Below are positions 15,365 through 25,552 of a stretch of DNA of 64,000 nt, piece after piece. Position numbers and translations under genes: made by a program. Within the stretch, counting starts at the first letter, position 1, and every line of letters begins with the position of its first letter. This DNA is from Hyphomonas sp. (lineage in GTDB: Bacteria; Pseudomonadota; Alphaproteobacteria; Caulobacterales; Hyphomonadaceae), in assembly GCA_016124495.1 (NCBI GenBank), contig WGNP01000015.1, positions 1 through 64,000 on the forward strand, read 5' to 3'. The notes below the pieces were generated by a model that made no database searches, was not told where the DNA came from, and saw only the letters and a program-made list of their open reading frames with translations.

Positions 15365-18223
15365 ATGCTTGACCAGAGATTTGACCCCGCCGAAGCCGAA
15401 GCCCGGATCTACCAGGCATGGGAGGACACCGGCTGCTTCCGTCCGTCTGGGGATACCAGCGCGCAGGCCTATTCGATCGTCATCCCGCCGCCGAACGTGA
15501 CCGGCGTGCTGCACATGGGCCATGCGCTCAACAATACGCTGCAGGATGTGCTGATCCGGTTCGAACGGATGCGTGGCAAAAACGTGCTGTGGCAGCCGGG
15601 CACAGACCATGCGGGCATTGCAACGCAGATGGTGGTCGAGCGCCAGCTGGCGAAGGAAGGCAACCTGGACCGCCGGTCGATGGGACGCGAGGCGTTCCTG
15701 AAGCGCGTCTGGGCGTGGAAGGAAGAATCCGGTGGCTCGATCAGGGGACAGCTGAAGCGGCTCGGCGCCTCATGCGACTGGTCGGTCGAGCGGTTCACGA
15801 TGGACGAGGGCCTGTCGAAGGCCGTCACGAAAGTGTTCGTCGACCTGCACAAGAAGGGCCTGATCTACCGCGACAAGCGACTGGTGAACTGGGACCCGCA
15901 TTTCCAGACGGCGATTTCGGATCTGGAAGTCGAGACGAAGGAAGTAGCGGGGCACTACTGGCACCTGCGCTATCCGCTGGCGGACGGCGTGACCTATGAT
16001 CATCCGCTGAGGGATGAAGACGGCAATGTCACGTTCGAGACGCGCGGCTATATCGTGGTGGCGACCTCGCGGCCGGAGACGATGCTGGGCGATACCGGCG
16101 TGGCGGTGCATCCGGAGGATGCGCGCTATGCCGGGCTGGTCGGCAAGTTCGTTGAGCTCCCGATTGTCGGCCGGCGCGTGCCGATCGTGGCGGATGAATA
16201 CGCAAACCCCGAGAAGGGTTCGGGCGCGGTGAAGATCACGCCGGCGCATGACTTCAACGACTTTGAAGTCGGCAAGCGCGCAGGGCATGCGCCGCTGAAC
16301 ATCCTGACGGCGGTTGCCGCCATCGTGGACGGCGCGCAGGCTGATGAGGCGGGTATTCCCGCTGAGCTGCGCGGGCTTGACCGGTTCAAGGCGCGTGAAG
16401 CGGTTGTCGCCGCATTTGAAGCCGCCGGCCTGCTGGAGCGGATCGAGGACCTGAAGATCGAGCAGCCGTTCGGCGACCGCTCCGGCGTGGTGATCGAGCC
16501 GTGGATGACGGACCAGTGGTACGTGGATGCGGGCACGCTGGCGAAGCCGGCGCGTGCGGCGGTCGAGGACGGGCGCACACGCTTCGTGCCGGAGAACTGG
16601 ACGAAGACGTATTACAACTGGATGGACAATATCCAGCCCTGGTGCATCAGCCGGCAGCTCTGGTGGGGACACCGGATTCCGGCCTGGTATGGGCCGCGCA
16701 AGCTGGACGGCGGCGGCGAAAGCTATGACTTCACGGGCGCCGAGCCGCCGGAAGTGTTTGTCGCCGCAAGCGCGGCAGAGGCCGTGAAGCTCGCCGAGAC
16801 CTTTTACAGGCGCTCCGTCCAGGTGTTCTCCAGCCAGGAGGACATGATGAATGACCTGATGGATACACCGCTGCGCCAGGGCGGCACGGAACCGGTCCGG
16901 ATTTATCAGGACGAAGACGTTCTCGACACCTGGTTCTCCTCGGCGCTCTGGCCCTTCTCGACGCAGGGCTGGCCGGACAATACCGAGGCCCTGAAGACAT
17001 TCTATCCGACGAGCACGCTGGTGACGGCGTTCGATATCATCTTCTTCTGGGTCGCCCGGATGATGATGATGGGGCTCGAGTTCACCGGAGAAACCCCGTT
17101 CAGGGATGTCTACATCCACGCCCTCGTCCTCGACGAGAAGGGGCAGAAAATGTCGAAGTCCAAGGGCAATGCCATGGACCCGCTGGAACTCGTCGACGAG
17201 TTCGGCGCGGACGCCCTGCGCTTTGCGATGAGCCGGATGGCAGGACAGGGCCGCAACATCCGCCTGTCGAAACAGGCGGTCGAGAGCAACCGGAACTTCA
17301 CCACGAAACTGTGGAACGCGGCGCGCTTTGCCGAGATGAATGAATGCGGCGCGCCCGGCGGGATTGATCCGTGCTCGGCGCAGCGCCCGGTCAACCAGTG
17401 GATCCTCGGCGAACTGGCAGGCTGTGTGGCCGAAGTCACCAGGGGGATAGAGGATTACCGGTTCAACGATGCCGCCGGCGCGCTCTACAAGTTCGTCTGG
17501 AACACGGTGTGCGACTGGTATCTGGAACTGATCAAGCCGCTGCTGATGGGCATGGATGACGCGGCGAAGGCGGAGACGCGCGCGGTGTGCGGCTATGTGC
17601 TCGACGAGTCCCTGAAGCTGCTGCATCCGTTCATGCCCTTCGTGACAGAAGAACTCTGGGAGCGGCGCGCGCCGGGACGGGCGTACGACCAGGGCTTCCT
17701 GATGCTGCAGCAGTGGCCGGCGATCACGCAGTTCGGCCATGCCGAAGCGCGCGCAGAGATCGAATGGCTGATCGGGATGATCACCGAGATCCGCTCGCTC
17801 CGGAATGATCTGGGCGTGCCGGCGGGCGCGAAAGTGCCGATGACGCTGGTAAACCCTTGCCCGGCGGACACGCAGCGGCTGGAGCGCAATGACGACGTGC
17901 TGCGCCGGATGGCGCGGCTGGACGAGACGGCGACCGCGCCATCACAGCCGGCTGGCTCGGTATCGACGCTGGTCGGATCGTCCGTGGCGGCGCTGCACAT
18001 CGCGGACCTGATCGACAGGGCGGAAGCGCAGAAGCGTCTCGACAAGGAAGTGGCGCAACTCGAGAAGGACATCGTCTCGGCCGAGAAGAAACTCGCGAAT
18101 GCGGATTTCGTGGCGCGCGCCCCGGAAGAGATTGTCGAAGAGAACCGCGACAGGGTGAAAGACTGGTCTGCCCGGCGCGACAAGCTGAAAGCGGCGCGCA
18201 CATCGCTGGCCGGTATTTCGTGA
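15365..18223 (+). CDS. valS: Valine-tRNA ligase
   Basis: A 952-residue class I aminoacyl-tRNA synthetase that charges tRNA-Val. The HIGH motif is HMGH at 50-53 (in NVTGVLHMGHALNNT), and the KMSKS motif is exact at 595-599. The editing domain lies between (TSRPETMLGDTGVAVHPED, VKITPAHDFND). The anticodon-binding domain (WNTVCDWYLELIK) and a C-terminal coiled-coil arm (AQKRLDKEVAQLEKDI) follow. It overlaps the next gene by one base. Confidence 0.98.
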   Translation: MLDQRFDPAEAEARIYQAWEDTGCFRPSGDTSAQAYSIVIPPPNVTGVLHMGHALNNTLQDVLIRFERMRGKNVLWQPGTDHAGIATQMVVERQLAKEGNLDRRSMGREAFLKRVWAWKEESGGSIRGQLKRLGASCDWSVERFTMDEGLSKAVTKVFVDLHKKGLIYRDKRLVNWDPHFQTAISDLEVETKEVAGHYWHLRYPLADGVTYDHPLRDEDGNVTFETRGYIVVATSRPETMLGDTGVAVHPEDARYAGLVGKFVELPIVGRRVPIVADEYANPEKGSGAVKITPAHDFNDFEVGKRAGHAPLNILTAVAAIVDGAQADEAGIPAELRGLDRFKAREAVVAAFEAAGLLERIEDLKIEQPFGDRSGVVIEPWMTDQWYVDAGTLAKPARAAVEDGRTRFVPENWTKTYYNWMDNIQPWCISRQLWWGHRIPAWYGPRKLDGGGESYDFTGAEPPEVFVAASAAEAVKLAETFYRRSVQVFSSQEDMMNDLMDTPLRQGGTEPVRIYQDEDVLDTWFSSALWPFSTQGWPDNTEALKTFYPTSTLVTAFDIIFFWVARMMMMGLEFTGETPFRDVYIHALVLDEKGQKMSKSKGNAMDPLELVDEFGADALRFAMSRMAGQGRNIRLSKQAVESNRNFTTKLWNAARFAEMNECGAPGGIDPCSAQRPVNQWILGELAGCVAEVTRGIEDYRFNDAAGALYKFVWNTVCDWYLELIKPLLMGMDDAAKAETRAVCGYVLDESLKLLHPFMPFVTEELWERRAPGRAYDQGFLMLQQWPAITQFGHAEARAEIEWLIGMITEIRSLRNDLGVPAGAKVPMTLVNPCPADTQRLERNDDVLRRMARLDETATAPSQPAGSVSTLVGSSVAALHIADLIDRAEAQKRLDKEVAQLEKDIVSAEKKLANADFVARAPEEIVEENRDRVKDWSARRDKLKAARTSLAGIS

Positions 18224-19212
18224 TGCCGCGCCTCATCAGCCTGCTGTCGGTTTTTCTGGTTGCGGCCTGTTCGGCAATTCCGGAGGCACCCATGCCGGTC
18301 AAGCCTGAATGGCGGCTCGTGATTCATGGCGGCGCAGGCGTTATCCTGCGCGAAAACCTGTCGCAGGAAATGGAAGCGGCCTACACGGCGGCGCTCAACG
18401 AGGCGCTCGAAGCTGGCGCAAGGGTTCTGAGCAGCGGCGGTGAAGCCATCGACGCTGTCGAAGCCGCCGTGCTGGTGATGGAAGACAACCCGCTGTTCAA
18501 CGCAGGTTATGGCGCTGTGTTCACGGCGCAAGCGCGCCATGAGCTCGACGCCGCCATCATGGACGGGCGGGACCGCAATGCCGGCGCCGTGGCCGGGGTG
18601 ATGCGCGTGAAGAACCCGATCAAGGCCGCGCGGGCCGTGATGGACAAGTCCGAGCATGTGATGTTCGCGGGGACGGGCGCGGATGCCTTCGCCGAGACGC
18701 AGGGCCTCGACATGGTCGACAACACCCACTTTGATACCGAATGGCGCCGGCAAGCTCTGGAGCGGGTCCTCGAAGACCGCGCGCGGACGGCGGCAGACCG
18801 CCACGGCACGGTCGGCGCCGTCGCAATCGACACGAACGGCAACCTTGCCGCCGCCACAACGACGGGCGGCATGACGGCCAAGGCGGCGGGCCGGGTCGGC
18901 GATACGCCCCTGATCGGCGCGGCGACCTATGCCGAGAACGGCGTCTGCGCGGTTTCTGCAACGGGGCACGGCGAGTATTTCATCCGCGTCGGCGTTGCCA
19001 AGACGATCTGCGACCGGGTGAAGCTGGCGGGCGAACCGATTGCGATTGCGGCAGGTGTAGCGCTGGACGAGGTCGCAGCCCTGGGCGGCGATGGCGGCGT
19101 GATCGTGATTGACGGCGCGGGGACGCCGGCTTTCGTTTTCAATTCGGCCGGAATGTATCGCGGCGTGATTGACGCTTCCGGGGCAAGGGTCGCCATTTAC
19201 GGTGATGAATAA
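18223..19212 (+). CDS. Isoaspartyl peptidase/L-asparaginase (Ntn hydrolase), predicted lipoprotein
   Basis: A 329-residue plant-type asparaginase/isoaspartyl dipeptidase. It should cleave itself before the nucleophile Thr196 in RHGTVGAVAID to give alpha and beta subunits. WRLVIHGGAGVILRE and NPLFNAGYGAVFT are N-terminal signatures, and GGMTAKAAGRVGDTPLIGAATYA lies in the beta subunit. Unlike cytoplasmic IaaA, it begins with a signal sequence ending VAAC (Cys about residue 16), so it probably acts in the periplasm. ATG 18223 overlaps the valS stop in TGATG; an in-frame GTG lies at 18220. Confidence 0.88.
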   Translation: MPRLISLLSVFLVAACSAIPEAPMPVKPEWRLVIHGGAGVILRENLSQEMEAAYTAALNEALEAGARVLSSGGEAIDAVEAAVLVMEDNPLFNAGYGAVFTAQARHELDAAIMDGRDRNAGAVAGVMRVKNPIKAARAVMDKSEHVMFAGTGADAFAETQGLDMVDNTHFDTEWRRQALERVLEDRARTAADRHGTVGAVAIDTNGNLAAATTTGGMTAKAAGRVGDTPLIGAATYAENGVCAVSATGHGEYFIRVGVAKTICDRVKLAGEPIAIAAGVALDEVAALGGDGGVIVIDGAGTPAFVFNSAGMYRGVIDASGARVAIYGDE

Positions 19213-19277
19213 GCTCTTTTCGGTAAGGAAATTGCGCGCTAGGCCCTTTTCGCAACTCCGAACGGGAACGCGCTTCA

Positions 19278-21005
19278 ATGACCAAGACCTGGGATAAGTC
19301 CCGCCTGCCCTCCCGCCATGTGACGGAAGGCCCCGAGCGGGCCCCGCACCGCAGCTATTATTATGCGATGGGCCTCTCCACGAAGGACATCAGGAAGCCG
19401 TTCGTCGGCGTGGCATCCTGCTGGAATGAAGCGGCGCCCTGCAACACGGCGCTGATGCGCCAGGCGCATGCGGCCTCGGCGGGCGTCAAGGAAGCGGACG
19501 GTACGCCGCGCGAGTTCTGCACGATCACCGTGACCGACGGCATCGCGATGGGCCATGAGGGCATGCGCTCGTCGCTGGTCAGCCGCGAAGTGATTGCGGA
19601 CTCGGTCGAGCTGACGATGCGCGGGCATTCCTACGACGCGCTGGTCGGCGTGGCGGGCTGCGACAAGTCCCTGCCAGGGATGATGATGGCGATGCTGCGG
19701 CTGAACGTGCCGAGCGTCTTCATCTATGGCGGGTCGATCCTCCCGGGCCAGTTCGAAGGCAAGGATGTCACCGTGCTCGACGTGTTCGAGGCGGTCGGCG
19801 CCCATGCGGCGGGCTCGAGCGAGATGTCGAGTGCAAAGCTTGAAGCGCTCGAGAAGCTCGCCTGCCCCGGTGACGGGGCGTGCGGCGGGCAGTTCACGGC
19901 GAACACCATGGCGTGCGTGTCGGAAGCGATTGGCCTGGCGCTGCCGCTGTCATCGGCGCTGCCGGCGCCGTATCTGGAGCGCGACGCCTATTGCGTGGAG
20001 AGCGGCCGGGCGGTGATGCGGCTGATCGAGCAGAACATCCGTCCACGGGATATCTGCACACGTGAAGCGTTCGAGAATGCCGCGGTGGTGGTGGCAGCCT
20101 CGGGCGGCTCGACCAATGCCGCGCTGCACCTGCCCGCGATGGCGCATGAGTGCGGCGTGAAATTTGACCTCAAGGACGTCGCCGCGATCTTCGCCAAGAC
20201 GCCGTACATCGCGGACCTGAAGCCGGGCGGCAATTACGTGGCCAAGGATTTCGGCGAGGCGGGCGGCGTGCCGATGCTGATGAAGACGCTTTATGAGGCG
20301 GGCCTCATCCACGGGCACTGCATGACGGTGACCGGCAAGACGGTGGCCGAGAACCTCAAGGACGTGGTGTTCAACAAGGACCAGAAGGTGATCCGCGAGG
20401 CGACCAGTCCGATCTCGCCGAATGGCGGCGTGGTAGGCCTTTGGGGATCGCTGGCGCCGGACGGGGCGATTGTGAAAGTCGCGGGCCTCAGGGAGCTGAC
20501 CTTCTCCGGCCCGGCCCGGGTGTTCGATGGCGAGGAAGCCTGCTTCGCGGCCGTGCGCGAGCGCAACTACAAGGAAGGCGAGGTCCTGGTCATCCGCTAT
20601 GAGGGGCCGAAGGGCGGACCTGGCATGCGCGAGATGCTGTCGACCACGGCGGCAATCTATGGCCAGGGCATGGGCGACAAGGTGGCGCTGATTACCGATG
20701 GCCGATTCTCCGGCGCAACGCGCGGGTTCTGCGTCGGCCATGTCGGGCCGGAAGCGGCCGAGGGCGGTCCGATCGGCCTGATCCGGGACGGCGACATCAT
20801 CATCCTCGACGCCCTCAAGGGCACGATCGATGTGCGCCTCACCCCCGCCGAGATAGCAGACCGCAAGCGGGAGTGGACACCGCGGATCACCAGGTATGGG
20901 TCCGGCGCACTGCAGAAGTTCGCAAAACTGGTCGGCCCGGCGCATGAGGGCGCGGTGACGCATTCCGGGTTCGCCGGAGAGCTGCACGTCTACGCTGACA
21001 TCTGA
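19278..21005 (+). CDS. ilvD: Dihydroxy-acid dehydratase
   Basis: A 575-residue iron-sulfur dehydratase of the IlvD/Edd family, which converts 2,3-dihydroxy-isovalerate (or 3-methylvalerate) into the 2-keto acid in valine and isoleucine synthesis. Cluster-binding cysteines are visible in [31 protein letters not shown] and [17 protein letters not shown]. The C-terminal [19 protein letters not shown] is the active-site signature. The length and the [14 protein letters not shown] variant fit IlvD better than 6-phosphogluconate dehydratase, although sugar-acid dehydratases of the same family cannot be excluded. Confidence 0.92.
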   Translation: MTKTWDKSRLPSRHVTEGPERAPHRSYYYAMGLSTKDIRKPFVGVASCWNEAAPCNTALMRQAHAASAGVKEADGTPREFCTITVTDGIAMGHEGMRSSLVSREVIADSVELTMRGHSYDALVGVAGCDKSLPGMMMAMLRLNVPSVFIYGGSILPGQFEGKDVTVLDVFEAVGAHAAGSSEMSSAKLEALEKLACPGDGACGGQFTANTMACVSEAIGLALPLSSALPAPYLERDAYCVESGRAVMRLIEQNIRPRDICTREAFENAAVVVAASGGSTNAALHLPAMAHECGVKFDLKDVAAIFAKTPYIADLKPGGNYVAKDFGEAGGVPMLMKTLYEAGLIHGHCMTVTGKTVAENLKDVVFNKDQKVIREATSPISPNGGVVGLWGSLAPDGAIVKVAGLRELTFSGPARVFDGEEACFAAVRERNYKEGEVLVIRYEGPKGGPGMREMLSTTAAIYGQGMGDKVALITDGRFSGATRGFCVGHVGPEAAEGGPIGLIRDGDIIILDALKGTIDVRLTPAEIADRKREWTPRITRYGSGALQKFAKLVGPAHEGAVTHSGFAGELHVYADI

Positions 21006-21072
21006 GCGGGCCCTTTCAGGAAGGCGGAGCACACCTTATGCTCGGTGATCTGGGCACAAGCGGGAACCGGGC

Positions 21073-22080
21073 ATGAGTGACAAGGATCAGATCCCGGACG
21101 CGGGCGCGCCGCTTTCGCTGGGCGACCTGCCGCCGGAATTTGCCGGGTTTGCCCGTATCTACGAACAGGAAATCCGGCCTGGCCTGTTGGCCCGCGAGGC
21201 GGAGCGGGTCGCGGCAGCGCAAAAGGCAATCCAGACGCTCTGGATCGGCGGCGCCATCATTGCCGCGGGTGTGGGGATCGGATTTGCACTTCTGAAGCTG
21301 CCGGCGGCGGCGATCATCGCCGGCATCATCGGTTTCGGCGTGATCGGCTGGGGCAACATGGGCATCTCGCGGCTCGCCGGCGAAGCCAAGGCGCTGATCG
21401 TCGAGCCCGTCGCGCGCCAGCTGGGCCTGGCGTTCACGCCCGCGCCCGGGACTTGCGAGGCGATCTACCGGCACAAGGATGTCGGCGTGGTGCCCGGCTG
21501 GGACCGCTCGAAGTTCGAGGACCTGGTTACCGGCAGGCGGGGCATCGTGGATTTTGAACTGTTCGAGGCCCACCTTGAGGAAAGGCGCACGACAACCGAC
21601 TCAAAAGGCCGCACACGGACGACCTGGGTGACGGTGTTCCAGGGCCAGTGCCTTCGGCTGGACTTCCACAAGACCTTCTACGGCCGCACACTGGTGACCC
21701 GCGACATGGGGTTCTTCAACCGGTTTGGCGGCGGCAACGGCATGCAACGTGCGATGCTGGAAGACCCGAAGTTCGAGAAGATATTCGAAGTCTACACCAC
21801 CGACCAGGTGGAAGGCCGCTACCTGCTGACGCCGGACCTGATGCAGAAGCTGGTCGATCTGGAGGAGGTTTTCCGGGGCGGCAAGCTGAAGGCGGCCTTT
21901 GATGGCGGCGAAATACTGATCACCGTGCAGGGCGGAAACCTGTTCGAGCCGGGATCGATGTTCAAGCCGCTCGACAGCGCGGACCGGGTGCAGGAGCTGC
22001 TGAAGGATTTTGCGGCGGTGTTCGGGCTGATCGATGCGGTGACGGCCGGACGCAGCAGGATGCCGCCGCCAGCAGCCTGA
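21073..22080 (+). CDS. DUF3137 domain membrane protein
   Basis: A 335-residue protein with an N-terminal cytoplasmic segment, two closely spaced hydrophobic segments (about residues 55-72 and 76-92) and a large soluble region that matches DUF3137 (RGIVDFELFEAHLEER, TVFQGQCLRLDFHKTF, FEKIFEVYTTDQVEGRYLLTPDLM). The function is unknown; in other bacteria the domain is often found beside LemA-type genes, which are absent here. It may be transcribed with the small gene that follows. Confidence 0.8.
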   Translation: MSDKDQIPDAGAPLSLGDLPPEFAGFARIYEQEIRPGLLAREAERVAAAQKAIQTLWIGGAIIAAGVGIGFALLKLPAAAIIAGIIGFGVIGWGNMGISRLAGEAKALIVEPVARQLGLAFTPAPGTCEAIYRHKDVGVVPGWDRSKFEDLVTGRRGIVDFELFEAHLEERRTTTDSKGRTRTTWVTVFQGQCLRLDFHKTFYGRTLVTRDMGFFNRFGGGNGMQRAMLEDPKFEKIFEVYTTDQVEGRYLLTPDLMQKLVDLEEVFRGGKLKAAFDGGEILITVQGGNLFEPGSMFKPLDSADRVQELLKDFAAVFGLIDAVTAGRSRMPPPAA

Positions 22081-22161
22081 TCCCAGGCCTGCAGGTTTCC
22101 GCGCTGTTCATGGCGCCTTCAGGCGGCTGCCGAATAATTGCCGCAGTGATCGGAGAAACAC

Positions 22162-22545
22162 GTGTCCATGATGCGCAGCGCAATCTCATCCGGATTTCTG
22201 GCAATGGTGCTGGCAGGGCCTGCCGTCGCCAACGGCAAGGTTGACGTGGCCGCCTGCAAGGCCATGCAGGCGACGCTGGCGCCGCGCGAAGCGGAGATCA
22301 GCGAGCTGACCGGGCAGCGCGGCGCCTCGGCGCTGCGCGCTGAAGAGGCCGGCATTGCCTGGGAAGACGCCGAGATCCACCGGCTTGTTTCGGCCGCGCA
22401 TGCAGCCACCGCCGACCGCGAGCTTGCGGCGTATGACGCAGCCAGGAAGCAGTTCGCCCGGGATGAACTCGCGCTGCAAAGCGCCGTGCAACAGTTCAAT
22501 ACCGACGTGTCTGTCTACAACACGCGCTGCACCCCCAGGGGATAA
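22162..22545 (+). CDS. Small exported helical protein of unknown function
   Basis: A 127-residue product with a signal peptide (about residues 1-24, cleavage near AVANG) and a mature part dominated by heptad-like Ala/Glu/Arg helices (about 45-110). It has two Cys, one after the signal and one near the C terminus (NTRCTP), which could form a disulfide in the periplasm. GTG 22162 sits at a suitable distance from CGGAGA; ATG at 22168 and 22171 are alternatives. I do not recognise a family. Confidence 0.6.
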   Translation: MSMMRSAISSGFLAMVLAGPAVANGKVDVAACKAMQATLAPREAEISELTGQRGASALRAEEAGIAWEDAEIHRLVSAAHAATADRELAAYDAARKQFARDELALQSAVQQFNTDVSVYNTRCTPRG

Positions 22546-22548
22546 TGG

Positions 22549-24516
22549 TCAGGGCGTAACGATCGGGAACGGCTCCGGCGCGGCCGGAGGGTCAAGGACG
22601 CCGAGCAGGACCGCGGCGGCGGTCGGATCCCCCGAGATGGTCAGCGCGCCCTTCATCACGAGGTCAGCCGGCTTCTGGCCTGCGAAGATCATGCCCAGGA
22701 ACGCCGCCTTCGGCATTGTGAGCGTCGCGTCTGCAGGCTGGCCGGTGCCCGGCTCGTGCACGAGGACGGAGTTGCGGATGCTGACGAGGCGGGTCTCGCC
22801 AAGGTCCGGGAACACGAACGCGATGGTGACCGATTTTCCGTCCGCAAGCTGGGGATCGACGCGCACGGCGAGCAGGTCGAACACCTGCTCGACCGAAATG
22901 GCAGAGACGACATCCGAAGAGAGCGCTGACATCCCAGACGGGCCAGGATCGGCACGCGCTTCGGCGGCGCCGGTCAGGTAGATGTTGCGCCAGAGCGAGC
23001 CTTCGGCCTGGTAGCCCATCTGCTCGAAGGCCCTGGCGAGGAGTTCGCGCGCTTCGGTGTTCGTGTCATCGGCAAAGACGAGGTGGCTGGCGACTTCGGC
23101 CGCCCAGCGATAGTCGCCTTCGCTGAAGGCGGTCTGCGCGGTCCGCAGCGCCCTGGCCTTGCCGCCCATGGCTTTCACGTAGCGAACCGCGGCCTCTTCA
23201 GGTGGCCAGGGGTTCAGGTTGGCCGGGTTGGCGTCGTACCAGCCGAGATAGCGCTGGTACACGGCCTTCGAATTGTGGGCCATGGTGCCGTAATAACCGC
23301 GATTGTACCATTTGGAGGCGAGGCTGCCGGGAAGGGCGATGACTTCGGCAATCTCTTCGGCGGTGTAGCCCTTGTTCATCAGGCGGACGGACTGGTCGTG
23401 GAGGTATTTGTAGGCGTCGCGGTGCGAAGCCATGAAGGCCACCACATTCTCCTGCCCCCAGCGCGGCCAGCCATGGGAGACGAACATCACGTCGGTGCGC
23501 GCGCCATAAAGGTGGATCGACTCAGTGAGATAGTCCGCCCACAGCTTCGAATCGCGCACGAGCGCGCCGCGCGGCGGCAGCACGTTGTGCATCGTCGGGT
23601 TGGCATTCTCAGCAAGGCAAAGCGCCTTCAGATGCGGGAGGTAGAAGTTCATCTCAGACGGGGCTTCGGCGCCAGGGGTGATCTGGAACTCGATCTCGAT
23701 CCCGTCGATGACGAGCTTCTGGCCGGTTTCTGTGATCGTCACAGTCGGTGCGATCAGGCTGATGGAGCCGTTCGGGAGGCCGGTGCCGATGCCTGCGCCG
23801 CCCTGCCCCGCCGGGCCGGGCATCAGGCCGGTGCCGAACTGGTAGCTGGCGCGGCGGCTCATGGCGGGCCCCGCGATCAGGTTCTCGCTGACCGCGTGCT
23901 CCATGAAGCCTTCCGGCGCGATGATCTGCACCTTGCCAGCGGTCACATCCGCGTCCGACACGATGCCTTTGACGCCGCCGAAATGATCACCGTGGCTGTG
24001 CGTATAGATCACGGCGACGATGGGCTTGTCGCCGATATGCTCGCGCACCAGCGACATGGCGGCGGCGGCGGTCTCGGTGGCGGTGAGCGGATCGACGATG
24101 ATGTAGCCGGTTTCGGTGGCGATGATGCTCATCACCGAAATATCGAGGCCGCGGACCTGCCAGAGGCCCGGCGTGACTTCGAACAGGCCGTGATTGTTCA
24201 GGAGGCCAAGGTGGCGCCAGAGGCTGGGGTTCATGGTATCGGGCGCGGGGCCTTCGGCAAAATCATAGGCGCCGGCGTCGAAGACGACGCGTCCATCCGC
24301 GGCCAGGATCCTGGTGTCTTTCAGGGTCGCGATGAAGCCCTGGCTGGCCAGCGCGTTCTCGCTCTCGTCCGCCCAGGGAAGGCCGTCCGAAAAGGCCTGA
24401 TTGGAAGAGACTGTGGCGGATGTTGCAACGCCGGCGGGAGCGGTGACCTGCGGCGTGCAGCCCTGCAGCCCAAGACACACCGCAATGGCCGCCAGGGCGG
24501 ATATGGATTTCAACAC
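22549..24516 (-). CDS. Alkyl/linear sulfatase of the SdsA/BDS1 metallo-beta-lactamase type, lipoprotein
   Basis: A 655-residue class III alkylsulfatase, which splits sulfate from alkyl chains such as dodecyl sulfate. Order: lipoprotein signal (LGLQGC), N-terminal entry region (SNQAFSDGLPWADESE), metallo-beta-lactamase core with VIYTHSHGDHFGG (zinc ligands HxHxDH), MHNVLPPRGA and FVSHGWPRWG, an alkyl-chain helical domain (WPPEEAAVRYVKAMGG, GDYRWAAEVASHLVFAD), and a SCP-2-like C-terminal domain. GTG 24516 follows GGGGAGAAG and puts the signal sequence first. It is divergent from the hydrolase at 24674. Confidence 0.9.
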   Translation of the reverse strand: MLKSISALAAIAVCLGLQGCTPQVTAPAGVATSATVSSNQAFSDGLPWADESENALASQGFIATLKDTRILAADGRVVFDAGAYDFAEGPAPDTMNPSLWRHLGLLNNHGLFEVTPGLWQVRGLDISVMSIIATETGYIIVDPLTATETAAAAMSLVREHIGDKPIVAVIYTHSHGDHFGGVKGIVSDADVTAGKVQIIAPEGFMEHAVSENLIAGPAMSRRASYQFGTGLMPGPAGQGGAGIGTGLPNGSISLIAPTVTITETGQKLVIDGIEIEFQITPGAEAPSEMNFYLPHLKALCLAENANPTMHNVLPPRGALVRDSKLWADYLTESIHLYGARTDVMFVSHGWPRWGQENVVAFMASHRDAYKYLHDQSVRLMNKGYTAEEIAEVIALPGSLASKWYNRGYYGTMAHNSKAVYQRYLGWYDANPANLNPWPPEEAAVRYVKAMGGKARALRTAQTAFSEGDYRWAAEVASHLVFADDTNTEARELLARAFEQMGYQAEGSLWRNIYLTGAAEARADPGPSGMSALSSDVVSAISVEQVFDLLAVRVDPQLADGKSVTIAFVFPDLGETRLVSIRNSVLVHEPGTGQPADATLTMPKAAFLGMIFAGQKPADLVMKGALTISGDPTAAAVLLGVLDPPAAPEPFPIVTP

Positions 24517-24673
24517 GGACTTCTCCCCGTTTATGCCGGGTTTTTCCAACCAGCGTACACCGCAGACCCTAGCGCGGAACGTGCCGGGCGCAACGGGACA
24601 ATGGGCTGAATGCCGCAAGGGTATCTGGATTGCCCTCTGGACGCTCCGGCCATGGCCCGTCTATCTGCCTGAC

Positions 24674-25540
24674 ATGATGACCGGACCGACTTCCCACAGC
24701 TATATCTCGCAGCGCGTGCGCCTTCATTATGTCGATTGGGGCAATCGCGATGCCCCTCCCCTGATCCTGCTGCATGGCGGGCGGGATCATTGCCGCAGCT
24801 GGGACTGGGTGGCCGAGGAGCTTCGACACGACTGGCATGTGATTGCGCCGGACCTGCGGGGACATGGTGACAGCGGCTGGTCTGCGGATGGCGACTACTC
24901 GGTGCGCTCGTGCGTCTATGACCTCGCGCAACTGATCCACCAGAAGAAGCTGGCGCCGCTGACAATCGTTGCGCACTCCTATGGCGGAAACATCTCGCTG
25001 CGCTATGCCGGCATCTATCCGGAGAATGTGCGCAAGGTGGTCGCCATAGAGGGACTGGGGCCTTCGCCGCGCATGCTGAAGGAGCGGATGGCAGAGCCGA
25101 TTGCCAAGCGGATGCGCACCTGGATCGACGCCAAGCGGGCGGCCGCAGGACGCAGCCCGAAAAAGTATGCGACGCTGGAAGAAGCCTATGAGCGGATGAA
25201 GGAAGAGAACAAGTATCTCTCCGATGCGCAGGCCCGGCATCTGACGATCCATGGCATCAGCCAGAACGAGGACAGCACCTATTCCTGGAAGTTCGACAAC
25301 CACTTCCGCGTGATGGTGCCCTACGACTTGCCGCAGGACGATGTGGACGCGCTATGGCGCGAGATCACCTGCCCGACGCTCCTGCTCTACGGCCAGAACA
25401 GCTGGGCCTCGAACCCGGAAACGGATGGGCGGATTGCAAATTTCAGAAATGCGCAGGTCAAGGTCTACGAGAATGCCGGCCACTGGCTGCATCATGACCA
25501 GTTCGACCGGTTCGTGGCGGAGCTGAAAGCTTTCCTCTAG
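24674..25540 (+). CDS. Alpha/beta hydrolase
   Basis: A 288-residue alpha/beta-fold hydrolase. Seen: LILLHGGRDHCRSWDWV (oxyanion-hole region), VIAPDLRGHGDSGWSADGDY, the nucleophile elbow AHSYGG (Ser in SxG), and a late NAGHWLHHDQFD with the catalytic His. A cap region (about 140-215, MKERMAEPIAKRM, KKYATLEEAYERM) determines substrate, which I cannot predict. It is similar to the N-terminal half of the neighbouring fusion protein. ATG 24674 or 24677 can start it. It converges on the next gene with a gap of 12 bases. Confidence 0.83.
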   Translation: MMTGPTSHSYISQRVRLHYVDWGNRDAPPLILLHGGRDHCRSWDWVAEELRHDWHVIAPDLRGHGDSGWSADGDYSVRSCVYDLAQLIHQKKLAPLTIVAHSYGGNISLRYAGIYPENVRKVVAIEGLGPSPRMLKERMAEPIAKRMRTWIDAKRAAAGRSPKKYATLEEAYERMKEENKYLSDAQARHLTIHGISQNEDSTYSWKFDNHFRVMVPYDLPQDDVDALWREITCPTLLLYGQNSWASNPETDGRIANFRNAQVKVYENAGHWLHHDQFDRFVAELKAFL

Positions 25541-25552
25541 ATCGCAGGGCGA

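Noticed and set aside
15770..17740. Long minus-strand open frame (656 codons) opposite valS
   Set aside because: The plus strand has complete ValS motifs. GC-rich coding DNA often leaves the antisense frame open, and this one has no family match or ribosome binding site.
17593..19278. Minus-strand open frame (561 codons) opposite valS end and the isoaspartyl peptidase
   Set aside because: It crosses two recognised genes on the other strand and resembles no protein family.
23083..24609. Plus-strand open frame (508 codons) opposite the alkylsulfatase
   Set aside because: The sulfatase on the minus strand has all its metal-binding motifs; this frame is a shadow.
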